Source: Gilvimarinus chinensis DSM 19667
GTDB taxonomy: Bacteria; Pseudomonadota; Gammaproteobacteria; Pseudomonadales; Cellvibrionaceae
Direction: 5' to 3'
NCBI RefSeq assembly: GCF_000377745.1
Contig: NZ_KB898715.1
Coordinates: 1 to 64,000, forward strand
DNA: 64,000 bases
Each line of letters starts with the position of its first letter. The first letter of the stretch is position 1. The position numbers and the translations under genes were made by a program. The notes under the pieces were generated by a model. That model was not told where the DNA came from, searched no databases, and saw only the letters and a program-made list of their open reading frames with translations. Of the stretch, positions 16,756-25,125 are shown piece after piece.

Positions 16756-18933
16756 TTAAAAATCGATAGAAGCCGACAGTGACAGAGTGCGCGGATTGCC
16801 CATAATCAAATAATTGGCACCCGGAAAACCACCGGTGGAGGCCCAGTAGTGTTCGTCGAACACATTGTCTAAACGTGCGCGTAAGGTAACCGGCGTATTG
16901 TTAAGCTCGGTGGCGTACCGAGCCCCTAGGTCAAAACGCTGCCAGCTATCCAACTCTACGGTATTTTCTTCATTGGCGTATTGGCTGTCGGTGTACACGA
17001 CTCGTGCTTCCAGCGTTAAGCCTCTAGCCGCCCATACATCCCACTCAATATTGAAATTAGCTTGTAGCTCTGGCACACCAATAGGCGAGTTACCTTGGTT
17101 AACGCCACCTTCAGTGCGAGCAAGCTCCGACTGTAAATAGGTGGCCCCACCAATCAACCGCACGCCTTCGCTGGGTTCGCCGAATACGCTAACCTCAATA
17201 CCTTTATTCTCCTGACGACCGGAGGGTTCAACCCGCTGGTCAACCACAATTGTGTTGGCGCGCTCCAGGGTAAACGCACTGACCGTAGTCGCGAAAGTGC
17301 CAGCGTCGTACTTAACACCCAGCTCCACCTGTTCACCGGTAAGCGGGTCAATCACCTCACCGGCATTATCGATGACTACACCACCACTGATGGCGGGCAC
17401 TACCGACCCCGGCTGAAGGCTCTCGGCATAGTTGCCGTAAAAAGAAAGGTTGTCGGAGCTCTTCCACACCAGGCCAAGGGCCGGCGTTACTTTAGAGGCA
17501 TCGTAACCCGATAACTCTGAGCCGTCGTTGTAATCAAACGTGTTGGTTTTAATGTTCTGGTGGCGTAAGCCAACGGTGGCTAACAAACGATCATCCAGCA
17601 GCCCCGCTGTATAGGCCAGCGCCAGACTTTCATTTTTGGTTTTTTCTGTCAGCAAGGGGTCGTTTAAATCGCCGCCGGGGAAAATATCGGTTTGCGGTGG
17701 AGTTACCACCACCGGATCATACAGATCGGAGGTGAAAGGCGTTAAGTAAAAGGCAAATGCGTTTTTGGATTCCAAATCGACAGACGAGGCCGAAAACACC
17801 ACTGTTTGATTTATTGAGCCGGTGTTAAAGGTTAGCTCTACGCCGCCATCTAAAGAAGTCACATCGTCTTCGCGGGTATTATCAAAACGGCTGGAGGATA
17901 GGTTGCCGTCGGCATCGGACTTAGGGTTAGCCAATAGGTTGGCTTCTTCGCCGCTGCGCGCGCCACCGGCTAACCACACCTTAACCGCATCGGTCACGTC
18001 ATACTCGCCGCGCACCACGCCAAAGGATTGTTTTTCATCGCTGTAAGTCCAGGGCTGACCAAAGTTACGGTTTGACTCAGGCACGGCTGGAATGTCGCCC
18101 AAGGGGGTGACCTGCGGCAGGGGTTGGTCGACATGGTTGTCCTGATACCCAAAATCGGCCGAGAAACGAAAGCGCTCGCCAGCATAATCGGTGCCCAGCG
18201 AGAATACAGTAAGCTCTCGCTCTTGGTTTTCGATGGCGGCCTCGCCATCACGACGAACGGCATTAACGCGAATGCCCCAGGCGTCGTTCTCACCAAAGCG
18301 CTGGCCCACATCAAGCGCGGTTTGATATTGCGCGTCGGACTCATACCCGGCGGTTAACTTAGCAATACCCTCGCCAGGGGCCCGTTTGGGTACCAAATTA
18401 ACCGTGCCCCCAGTGCCGCTGCCACCCGGTGCGGCACCATTTAAAAAGGCATTGGCCCCGCGAAACACCTCTACCCGCTCAACCAGTTCGGCGGCGACAA
18501 ACTGCCGGGGCAAAATGCCATATACCCCGTTTAAGGTAATATCGTCGGAGTAGACCGGAAAACCACGCAGAATATACACCTCTTGGAAGTTGCCAAAACC
18601 TTTGGCAACCCGCACCACGGGGTCATTCTGTAAAACATCCCCAACACTCTCGGCCTGCTGCGCCGCCGCCAAAGAGGCGGTATAAGCCGTCCCTGAAAAA
18701 GGGGCATCGAGAAAATCCAGGTTGCCCAACAAACCCGCACGGCCGCCGCGAGCCACCTGCCCGCCCGAGTACTCCTGCAGCAACTCCACCTGCGAGCGCT
18801 GGCCGGTGACTACCATCTCCTCCAAACCGGGCTCGGTGCCAGAAGCATTAGCGTCGGTGTCAGGTTCTTGGGCAAAAGCGAAAGGGGCCCCGCTGGCCAG
18901 CAAGGCCGCGAGCAGAGTGCGGTTCATATTCAT
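16756..18933 (-). CDS. TonB-dependent siderophore receptor
   Basis: A 725-aa outer-membrane receptor that should import ferric siderophores with energy from TonB-ExbBD. Signal peptide residues 1-21 (ending FAFA). TonB box-like EEMVVTG at 38-44. The plug domain has the siderophore-receptor hallmark VERVEVFRGANAFLNGAAPGG then GGTVNLVPKRA. The barrel ends ...LSASIDF with the terminal phenylalanine used by the BAM machinery. The C-terminal motif LRARLDNVFDEHYW is typical. There is no N-terminal signalling extension, so no FecI/FecR partner is expected, and none is adjacent. A Fur-like site lies 38 bp upstream, consistent with iron repression. The siderophore type cannot be told. Confidence 0.92.
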   Translation of the reverse strand: MNMNRTLLAALLASGAPFAFAQEPDTDANASGTEPGLEEMVVTGQRSQVELLQEYSGGQVARGGRAGLLGNLDFLDAPFSGTAYTASLAAAQQAESVGDVLQNDPVVRVAKGFGNFQEVYILRGFPVYSDDITLNGVYGILPRQFVAAELVERVEVFRGANAFLNGAAPGGSGTGGTVNLVPKRAPGEGIAKLTAGYESDAQYQTALDVGQRFGENDAWGIRVNAVRRDGEAAIENQERELTVFSLGTDYAGERFRFSADFGYQDNHVDQPLPQVTPLGDIPAVPESNRNFGQPWTYSDEKQSFGVVRGEYDVTDAVKVWLAGGARSGEEANLLANPKSDADGNLSSSRFDNTREDDVTSLDGGVELTFNTGSINQTVVFSASSVDLESKNAFAFYLTPFTSDLYDPVVVTPPQTDIFPGGDLNDPLLTEKTKNESLALAYTAGLLDDRLLATVGLRHQNIKTNTFDYNDGSELSGYDASKVTPALGLVWKSSDNLSFYGNYAESLQPGSVVPAISGGVVIDNAGEVIDPLTGEQVELGVKYDAGTFATTVSAFTLERANTIVVDQRVEPSGRQENKGIEVSVFGEPSEGVRLIGGATYLQSELARTEGGVNQGNSPIGVPELQANFNIEWDVWAARGLTLEARVVYTDSQYANEENTVELDSWQRFDLGARYATELNNTPVTLRARLDNVFDEHYWASTGGFPGANYLIMGNPRTLSLSASIDF

Positions 18934-18970
18934 GACGTGTCCCGAAAGCTAGTGATAAAAACGCCATTAT

Positions 18971-18991
18971 AAACGACAATCGTTTTCATTT
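18971..18991 (-). promoter_or_regulatory. Candidate Fur box
   Basis: The minus strand reads AATGAAAACGATTGTCGTTT, an imperfect dyad resembling the Fur consensus of GATAAT-type hexamers. It lies in the promoter region of the siderophore receptor gene. Match by eye only. Confidence 0.55.
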
Positions 18992-19106
18992 GTGTTTCTG
19001 TGCTAGTGAATTAGGACTGGGTTAGGTAAAACTGATACAGGCGAGCCTGATGCACCTGTGATCACAAACGTTACGCTGCAAACGGTCACCTTTAAAAGAA
19101 AAGGGT

Positions 19107-19163
19107 AGGGGCAGGCCACGATAAACAGCATTGGGCCAATCGAAAGGGTAGATACTGGGCCAC
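19107..19163 (+). repeat. Diverged repeat, left copy (flanks decayed TA module)
   Basis: Begins AGGGGCAGGCCACGATAA and aligns over about 57 bp with 19736-19793, including ATTG..CCA.TC and AG.GTAGATA blocks. The two copies are direct and bracket the broken toxin-antitoxin pair. Confidence 0.6.
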
Positions 19164-19194
19164 AAGTTTCATCTGACCCAGCTTATTCTTTTTC

Positions 19195-19488
19195 TTATGA
19201 GAAGTCTTGTTTCTTGCTATGGCGAACACGGGCAATCACTATCCGGTCGCCCTCTGGCCGATAGCGCAAAATATAATGACCACTGCCAAAGGATATAAAT
19301 AGATCCCGGAATGGCAGGGCTTCTTCAACGGGCCTTCCCGCCTCAGGGTTTTCCATCAACACTGGCGTAGCCTCTATGATTCGGCTCGCAGCGCGACGGG
19401 CAGCCCCTGGGTTTTTCTCTTCAATAAAGCGTCGTAAGCGCGCTACATCCTTCGCCGCGCCCGGCAACCAGACTATTTAACGGGGCAT
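19195..19488 (-). pseudogene. ParE/RelE-type toxin, probably inactivated by a nonsense codon
   Basis: The downstream reading frame is a clear RelE/ParE toxin: IVWLPGAAKDVARLRRF, then MENPEAGRPVE, DLFISFGSGHYILRYR and IVIARVRHSKKQ. The expected start ATG at 19488, overlapping the antitoxin end, reads ATG CCC CGT TAA ATA, so codon 4 is a stop where relatives have lysine (AAA or AAG). Translation could only restart at TTG 19467, which lacks a ribosome site and removes the first beta strand. The toxin is therefore likely dead or very weak. It sits directly after the truncated antitoxin frame. Confidence 0.75.
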
Positions 19489-19643
19489 GGTTTCTCCGCG
19501 TCTGTACCCCAAGAGTCTAGCCACTCGGTCATGGCATCATTGCTCACCACCTCACCGGTTTCCTGATACGTCTCCCAGCGCGCTAGGGCCTCGTGCTTTT
19601 CAGTACCTATGGCTTTAGCGTCATAAGCTTCACCTGGCCCCAT
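19473..19643 (-). pseudogene. Truncated ParD/CopG-type antitoxin
   Basis: A 56-codon frame (MGPGEAYDAKAIGTEKHEAL...) whose second half has the C-terminal pattern of antitoxins paired with ParE: ARWETYQETGEVVSNDAM then TEWLDSWGTD. The N-terminal ribbon-helix-helix DNA-binding part that such antitoxins need is missing. The present 5' end is made of sequence (CACCTGGCCCCATTGTTTCTTAT on the plus strand, 19631-19653) resembling the dispersed repeats seen at 19171 and 25146. The remaining piece keeps the toxin-binding half only. Confidence 0.6.
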
Positions 19644-19735
19644 TGTTTCTTATCTATTTCCCGGTTGTCAGCTCCAATACGCCGTGGCACACTAAGCCGC
19701 ATAGCGCGTAAGGCTTATCACCCAAACCGCTTGCC

Positions 19736-19793
19736 AGGGGCAGGCCAGGATAAGTCAGATTGAACCAGTCAGGAAGGTTAGATAATAGCGGGC
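19736..19793 (+). repeat. Diverged repeat, right copy
   Basis: AGGGGCAGGCCAGGATAAGT... aligns with 19107-19163 as described there. It is followed by a CATGACCC core. Confidence 0.6.
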
Positions 19794-19938
19794 ATGACCC
19801 GGATATACGCAATGCTTTCCCTCCCTTTGACTCGTCAGTTTATTCGCAGAAATTTTAAGTTGGAGTCAGGTTAGCCTTTTCAGTTTTATTGTGTGAAATA
19901 AATGGCCTGAATTTGATTTTCGCTTAACTTGTAGAAAT

Positions 19939-22900
19939 ATGAAATTTTATTCTGACGGACCAAATATTCCTGACATTCTTCTAGACCAATGTGATGCTGG
20001 TCGAGTTGTATTTTTATGTGGTGCGGGAGTATCTCTGCCATCTGGTATGCCTGATTTTATAGGCTTAACTCAATATGTAATTGATTTTTTTGATCCGCCA
20101 GAGAGTACGAAAATTAAGTCTAGCTTTCAGCCTTGGGTAGATGACCCAGCTAGCGCGAATATGCCTCTGGATCAAATCTTCAATTTACTTCATCAGGAGT
20201 ACGGTAAAGACGAAGTCAACGCATTAGTTTCGGAGCGATTAAGTAAATCCTTGAAAACCACCAGCGCTGGACGAGAGCACGACCTTATTAAGCGCATATC
20301 TTCGAGTAAAAGTGGCCGCCCCCAAGTCGTTACAACAAACTTTGATCGACTCTTCGAAATTGGACTAAGTGCCGATGAGTTGAGCATTCACATTCCGCCT
20401 AGGTTTCCCGACATTACACTGGGTATAGCGATTGAAGGCATTACCTATTTACACGGCAGGCTAGTGGATGCTAATGCAGAACATCACCCTTACGTTCTAA
20501 GCAGCGCGGACTTTGGACGAGCTTATTTGGCTGAGGGTTGGGCTACCAATTTTGTCCGAAATCTCTTAAAAAGTTATACGGTTGTCCTTGTCGGCTATAA
20601 AGCCGAAGATCCCCCGATCAAATACCTATTGCAGGGGCTTAATCACGATGGCCAATATGACTCATCTCGCCTTTACGCTTTCGATCGAGGATTGAAGGAA
20701 GACATTGAGGCTAAGTGGCGTGATCGGGGGGTGACGGCCATAGCTTACTCTGATCATACTGATCTATGGAAAACGATGGAGGCTTGGGCTAACCGTGCTG
20801 ACGATCCACGATTGTGGAGGGAAGGTGTAATCGCAACTGCGCAGCGTGATCCCAAAAGTATGGCTCCTTATCAACGTGGTCAAGTTGCTCATGCCGTTAG
20901 GAATTCTCATGGATCGAAGTTATTTCTTGATGCAGATCCAACTCCTCATCCGGAGTGGGTCTGTGTGTTCGATACGGAGATACGGACAGCTCAGCCATTT
21001 CGAGGCTTAGGGAATGATGACGAACAAGTCGATCCGAAGGAAATATATGGGTTAGATGGTGACGAGGAATGTGATTCGCAAGACAACTTGTTTAGATTAC
21101 GAGTAGACGATGAGATTCCTAATGAATCTATTAGCGTTTCTGGAGGTCTTTTCGGTGCCTCAGAATCCCTCCCTGCAAGGCTTAAGCACCTCAATAGCTG
21201 GATAGTTAAATCTGTCCATAGCCCCGTGACAGCTTGGTGGATTGCTCAGAAAAGTGGATTGCACCCCGAGTTGCTTAGGATGCTCGAATCGAAGGTTCTC
21301 AACGATGCGGGGCTACACCCGAGAGCCTGTCATATTTGGAACTTAATTCTTGAGCATCATCAGGAGAGATATTTAGTTGGAAGAGATGACGGGTGGTTCA
21401 ATCTTCGTAAGAAGATAGTTAATGAAGGCTGGTCTGGCAGTGTTCTCCGGTACATTTCAAAAGCATTTAAGCCAAGATTAGCAGTTTCATCATTGTATAA
21501 TGGCTTCTCTCCCCCACCCACAATGAGCTGGGATAAAGTTAGTTTGAGAGATATTGGCCAATTTGAGGTCAAGTTTCCAGTATTGCATGATGACAAACTT
21601 GAAGTTCCTGACGAGCTATTACCTCAGGTGTGCAACATTCTGTGCCGCGAGATCGCTGTAGCATCAAACTTACTGACGGATGTAAATAAATCCTACTTTA
21701 ATATTCCTACGCTCTACCCAGGTCGTGAGAGTACCGGAACGCGATATTTTGATGAGGGTGCGGATTTCATAATCTTCTTCGTTCAGCTTTTCGAAAGGTT
21801 ATGTGATCTTCACCCACAGATTGCAAATGCACATGCTAGCCTTTGGTTAGAGTCTGACAAATATTTTTTCCGTAAGCTTAAGTTATACGCATTGTCGAAA
21901 ACTCAAGTATTTTCTTCTGACAGTGTAGCGAAAAATTTGCTCTCTTTCAGCCAGGAAGCTTTCTGGGATCGCAAGGTTGCTCGTGAGCTGCTGTTTTTAA
22001 TTGAGGATAGGTGGGACAAATTCAAATACAAGCATAAAATCGAATTAACAGAACGTCTTCTCGCCGGCCCTGATCAGCCGGATCATATATCGAAAGGTGA
22101 ATATACAAAATGGAGAGATTGTTATGCTGGGCAATATACAAAATACCTTGAGCTAAAAGGTTGTCACCTGTTAAAAAAACATAAAGCACGGCTTAATGCG
22201 ATCATAAAAAATATACCGAATTGGACTGATGAGGCTGCTAACTGTATAGTCTTTGAGCATGGAGCGCGGGCTGGCTGGATCAGTCGAAATGAGGAACCCG
22301 GTAATTTATTAAATACTCCCCTTTGTAAAATAATTCCTACCGCTGAAGCCGATTCAGGGAGTGACTTCTATAGTTTTTCCGAGAAACGTCCTTTTACGGG
22401 CCTTGTAAAAGCCAAGCCTCAAAGGGCGTTATCTGCTCTGACACTTGCTGGTAAAAGTGGAAATTACCCATATGGGTTCTGGACGTCTTTTATACAGAAC
22501 CTGCCAGATAATTGTCCTATCCGCCTTCAGCGAGTATTTCTGCACAGGCTTTCTCGGTTGCCCTTCAGCGTCGTCATTGAGTTGAGGGATGACCTGAGCC
22601 GATGGCTCGACAATAACTTCATATCAGTATTGGAACTAGACGAAGGTCTTGGCTGGTCGGTTTACGATCACATCGTTGATGGTATTTTGAGTGGAGGTGC
22701 AGAGGCAACAACAAGCGGGATTGGTGCGAGTAATATCGGTGATGAAGTTGTCGAGCGCTCAAGGCGAACGCATGACCATGCGCTCTACGGTTGCTTGGGG
22801 TTTTGTACAGAAGCTCTCTATAAAGTAGCAGATAACGATACCACCAAAGAGGGTTCTTTGATCCCAGAGCATATAAAGGTTCGTTTAGAGCGGCTTCTTT

Positions 22901-23718
22901 CTGCTCCCGGTGAAGGCAGCGACCATGCTGTAACTATTACAATGATTAAGCTCAATAGGCTTATGTATATAGATCCTAGCTGGACAGAGACGCGCATTCT
23001 TCCGATGCTAGCATTTGATAATCCAATGTCGGAGCCTGCTTGGAACGGGCTTCTACATAGCGGACGAGTACCTTGGACACCCTTGGCTCGCTTGATAAAA
23101 CCTTTTCTAGTTAATATTTTTCCATGGATCAATCAATTTTCCTGGGCGGGGGAGCTGTCGATTATAGCCGCTCAGTGGATCGGTCACTTACACATTTTTT
23201 GCCGTGATAAGACTCATGGGATTAGCAATCAAGAGATGCGCTCAGCACTTCGCTCTATGTCTGATAATTGTCGTAATCAGTTTATCTATTGGCTTGGCGA
23301 CGTTGGTCAAACAAAGATAAACGGATGGAACCAACTTGTCATTCCGTTTCTCAAACATGTTTGGCCCAGAGAGCGAAAACTACGAACCTCCACCTCGGTC
23401 AGAGCATGGATTGGACTGCTTGATGATACTGATGAACAATTTCCAGAGGTTTACATCGCAATAAAGCCATTTCTTGCACCTGTTGAGAGCGCACACCAAT
23501 TTTTTTATCGGTTTACTCGGGAAATTTCTGGACAGCGATCTCTTAATATACGGTTTCCAGAGACCACCTTGGATTTAGTTGATACCGTTACGCCGCATGT
23601 ACTCCATCGACCGTTATACGAGCTTTCAAGCGTGCTTAGTTCAATTGCTGAAGCAAATCCGAGATTAGCTGCGGATTTTCGCTATCTTAGACTTATCGAT
23701 CTTGTGGAAAGAAGTTAA
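19939..23718 (+). CDS. Large SIR2-domain protein, probable anti-phage NADase (defence-associated sirtuin-like)
   Basis: A 1259-aa protein. Residues about 15-290 form a SIR2 domain: glycine-rich NAD-binding CGAGVS (27-32), TTNFDRLF (132-139, catalytic-type Asn134), YLHGR (170-174, catalytic-type His172), then VVLVGY (215-220) and Asp224. In the phage-defence proteins DSR1/DSR2 the same Asn and His carry out NAD+ cleavage after phage sensing, and the spacing here is nearly the same. The remaining 950 or so residues look all-helical and carry no named domain; in DSR proteins this part senses phage structural proteins. It stands alone on the plus strand, lower in GC than its neighbours, between two toxin-antitoxin loci and repeats. 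Phage defence is inference from domain and context. The start ATG has only a weak ribosome site. Confidence 0.82.
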   Translation: MKFYSDGPNIPDILLDQCDAGRVVFLCGAGVSLPSGMPDFIGLTQYVIDFFDPPESTKIKSSFQPWVDDPASANMPLDQIFNLLHQEYGKDEVNALVSERLSKSLKTTSAGREHDLIKRISSSKSGRPQVVTTNFDRLFEIGLSADELSIHIPPRFPDITLGIAIEGITYLHGRLVDANAEHHPYVLSSADFGRAYLAEGWATNFVRNLLKSYTVVLVGYKAEDPPIKYLLQGLNHDGQYDSSRLYAFDRGLKEDIEAKWRDRGVTAIAYSDHTDLWKTMEAWANRADDPRLWREGVIATAQRDPKSMAPYQRGQVAHAVRNSHGSKLFLDADPTPHPEWVCVFDTEIRTAQPFRGLGNDDEQVDPKEIYGLDGDEECDSQDNLFRLRVDDEIPNESISVSGGLFGASESLPARLKHLNSWIVKSVHSPVTAWWIAQKSGLHPELLRMLESKVLNDAGLHPRACHIWNLILEHHQERYLVGRDDGWFNLRKKIVNEGWSGSVLRYISKAFKPRLAVSSLYNGFSPPPTMSWDKVSLRDIGQFEVKFPVLHDDKLEVPDELLPQVCNILCREIAVASNLLTDVNKSYFNIPTLYPGRESTGTRYFDEGADFIIFFVQLFERLCDLHPQIANAHASLWLESDKYFFRKLKLYALSKTQVFSSDSVAKNLLSFSQEAFWDRKVARELLFLIEDRWDKFKYKHKIELTERLLAGPDQPDHISKGEYTKWRDCYAGQYTKYLELKGCHLLKKHKARLNAIIKNIPNWTDEAANCIVFEHGARAGWISRNEEPGNLLNTPLCKIIPTAEADSGSDFYSFSEKRPFTGLVKAKPQRALSALTLAGKSGNYPYGFWTSFIQNLPDNCPIRLQRVFLHRLSRLPFSVVIELRDDLSRWLDNNFISVLELDEGLGWSVYDHIVDGILSGGAEATTSGIGASNIGDEVVERSRRTHDHALYGCLGFCTEALYKVADNDTTKEGSLIPEHIKVRLERLLSAPGEGSDHAVTITMIKLNRLMYIDPSWTETRILPMLAFDNPMSEPAWNGLLHSGRVPWTPLARLIKPFLVNIFPWINQFSWAGELSIIAAQWIGHLHIFCRDKTHGISNQEMRSALRSMSDNCRNQFIYWLGDVGQTKINGWNQLVIPFLKHVWPRERKLRTSTSVRAWIGLLDDTDEQFPEVYIAIKPFLAPVESAHQFFYRFTREISGQRSLNIRFPETTLDLVDTVTPHVLHRPLYELSSVLSSIAEANPRLAADFRYLRLIDLVERS

Positions 23719-23786
23719 TTTATACATTTAACCTTCGCGAGTCCGAATTTCGGTGAGAGTTTACTTAATTCAAAAACATTAGGATA

Positions 23787-23925
23787 AAGTCTTGAATTGT
23801 GGATTTCAGAGCTGGCCTGAATCTTCTCCGCGTTCGGGAAGTTAACGTTATTGCTTATAATTACTTTCTGATAAAGGCTTACCGGAAAAGTAATCCTGCA
23901 TCCACTCAAACAGTAAATCAACATT
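23787..23925 (+). repeat. Duplicated segment, copy A
   Basis: From AAGTCTTGAATTGTG to TGCATCCACTCAA this segment matches 24996-25119 in order and spacing (shared AAGTCTTGAATTGTG, TCTCC..., CCGGAAAA.TAATCCT.CATCCACTCAA). It covers the 3' end and downstream flank of the 118-aa gene. Confidence 0.65.
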
Positions 23926-24204
23926 CACCTCACCCAGCCGCTTACGCTGAAACTGATCACTGGCTTCATCATCCAAATTGGCAAATTGATAGAGCAGCAT
24001 GCCCTGTTCTGCGTCATGCAGTATCAACATAATGCGCTTGCGTGTTCGCAAGCAATCAACTTTCATAACATCGGCTGGAATACCGGTATCGCGCAAACCA
24101 CGCCGCACCGCTACCACCGGGTTAATGTCTTGATGGGTCTGCTGAATTTTAGTATGAGCTTCGGTGATTTGGTCGGACAAGGTTTTTAACGGATCTTCAG
24201 ACAT
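23848..24204 (-). CDS. Conserved-looking hypothetical protein, 118 aa
   Basis: Not assigned to a named family. The soluble 118-residue product (MSEDPLKTLSDQITEAHTK...) has a helical N-terminus, then VKVDCLRTRKRIMLILHD-type beta/helix text and a C-terminal helix FEWMQDYFSGK. The middle (DINPVVAVRRGLRDTGIPAD) looks strongly constrained. A decayed copy of its last 13 or so codons is present at 25081-25119, so this gene was once duplicated. It is transcribed divergently from the adjacent antitoxin gene. Function unknown. Confidence 0.65.
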   Translation of the reverse strand: MSEDPLKTLSDQITEAHTKIQQTHQDINPVVAVRRGLRDTGIPADVMKVDCLRTRKRIMLILHDAEQGMLLYQFANLDDEASDQFQRKRLGEVNVDLLFEWMQDYFSGKPLSESNYKQ

Positions 24205-24333
24205 TGATATTCCCTGAGTAGTGGAGCTTTGTAGGTTAACAGAATTGGCGTTACGTCTTAGGTTAGATATCTGCTTTTATATCTGGCGACTCAGACTATA
24301 TACCTCCTTTCACCAATGAATATGTGCTACAGT

Positions 24334-24348
24334 GTGTACACTGTACAC
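24334..24348. promoter_or_regulatory. Palindromic operator candidate for the TA operon
   Basis: GTGTACA-C-TGTACAC is a perfect 7+1+7 dyad, 15 bp before the antitoxin ATG and directly preceded by another GTGT. Ribbon-helix-helix antitoxins usually autoregulate through such sites. Confidence 0.65.
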
Positions 24349-24363
24349 TTATGGGGGGCTCCC

Positions 24364-24606
24364 ATGTCTACCACTATGACTATCCGTCTAGAGCCAGAGT
24401 TAAAGCAACGTCTTGACCAGCTTGCCGAGGCAACTCACCGTTCTAAATCCTTCCTTGCCACTGAAGCTTTGCGCGACTTCATTGAGCTGAACGAGTGGCA
24501 AATTCAAGAGATCAAAGAGGCTTTCAAAGAGGCCGATAATGGCGAGTTTGCCAGTGATCAGGACGTTAAAAGGACATTTGCCAAGTGGGATGTGAATGCA
24601 GGTTAA
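24364..24606 (+). CDS. Ribbon-helix-helix (CopG/ParD-like) antitoxin
   Basis: 80 aa. The N-terminus MSTTMTIRLEPELKQRLDQL followed by ATHRSKSFLATEALRDFI is the classic RHH DNA-binding fold. The C-terminal part (EWQIQEIKEAFKEADNGEFA) is the toxin-binding helix. I use ATG 24364, behind GGGGGG, rather than the upstream ATG at 24316, because the RHH fold begins there and the operator palindrome would otherwise be coding. It overlaps the toxin gene by 11 bp, standard for a coupled TA operon. It should neutralise the toxin and repress its own promoter. Confidence 0.9.
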   Translation: MSTTMTIRLEPELKQRLDQLAEATHRSKSFLATEALRDFIELNEWQIQEIKEAFKEADNGEFASDQDVKRTFAKWDVNAG

Positions 24607-24886
24607 GTGGCTTCGCAAAGCGCTCCAGAACCTCGATGACGAAGCCGGATACATTGCCAAAGATGACTCGGCAGCAGCTAGGCTCGTCGTACAGAGAGTT
24701 TTTGATGCCGTTAATTTGTTGCCAGACAACCCTGCCATGGGCAGTCCAGGGCGCATCTACGGCACGCGCGAGTTGGTCGTCCCTGGTACGCGTTACATCA
24801 TCCCCTACCGGGTCAGACCGAGATTAAATCGCATCGAGGTTCTGCGTGTTTTCCATACCTCTAGGCGCCGGCCTAAACACTGGTAA
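24596..24886 (+). CDS. RelE/ParE-family toxin
   Basis: 96 aa: MQVKWLRKALQNLDDEAGYI, then LPDNPAMGSPGRIYGTREL, VPGTRYIIPYRV and IEVLRVFHTSRRRP. This is the complete ParE/RelE fold with the conserved C-terminal arginine/tryptophan end. It probably poisons DNA gyrase (ParE) or ribosome-bound mRNA (RelE); the subgroup cannot be decided by eye. It is translationally coupled to the antitoxin (11-bp overlap). Unlike the locus at 19195, all key parts are intact. It lies inside the segment bracketed by the 23787/24996 duplication. Confidence 0.92.
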   Translation: MQVKWLRKALQNLDDEAGYIAKDDSAAARLVVQRVFDAVNLLPDNPAMGSPGRIYGTRELVVPGTRYIIPYRVRPRLNRIEVLRVFHTSRRRPKHW

Positions 24887-24995
24887 TTTCGGGTAAAGCT
24901 CCTCGAACGACAGGAGTTTTCTACGTAGCACCGCTCTCCACTCTCATCATATCCAGCTGAACGTAGGTCTATTTAAATGGTTGGGAACATCCGGG

Positions 24996-25125
24996 GCAAG
25001 TCTTGAATTGTGAACTTAAGGTTTTCTCCAAACTCTCTCGGCAACACATAAGGCGACCCATTTACACCTACTTTTTATTCGCCAAGGGTTTTCCGGAAAA
25101 ATAATCCTTCATCCACTCAACTAAA
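24996..25125 (+). repeat. Duplicated segment, copy B
   Basis: Diverged copy of 23787-23925. Together the two copies bracket the 118-aa gene and the intact TA pair in about 1.3 kb. Confidence 0.6.
25081..25119 (-). pseudogene. C-terminal remnant of a second copy of the 118-aa gene
   Basis: The minus strand encodes VEWMKDYFSGKPLA, matching FEWMQDYFSGKPLS at the end of the product of 23848-24204. Nothing upstream of this piece remains; it is fused to the AACCTG repeat at about 25138 and then to the 3' end of the next gene. Confidence 0.7.
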
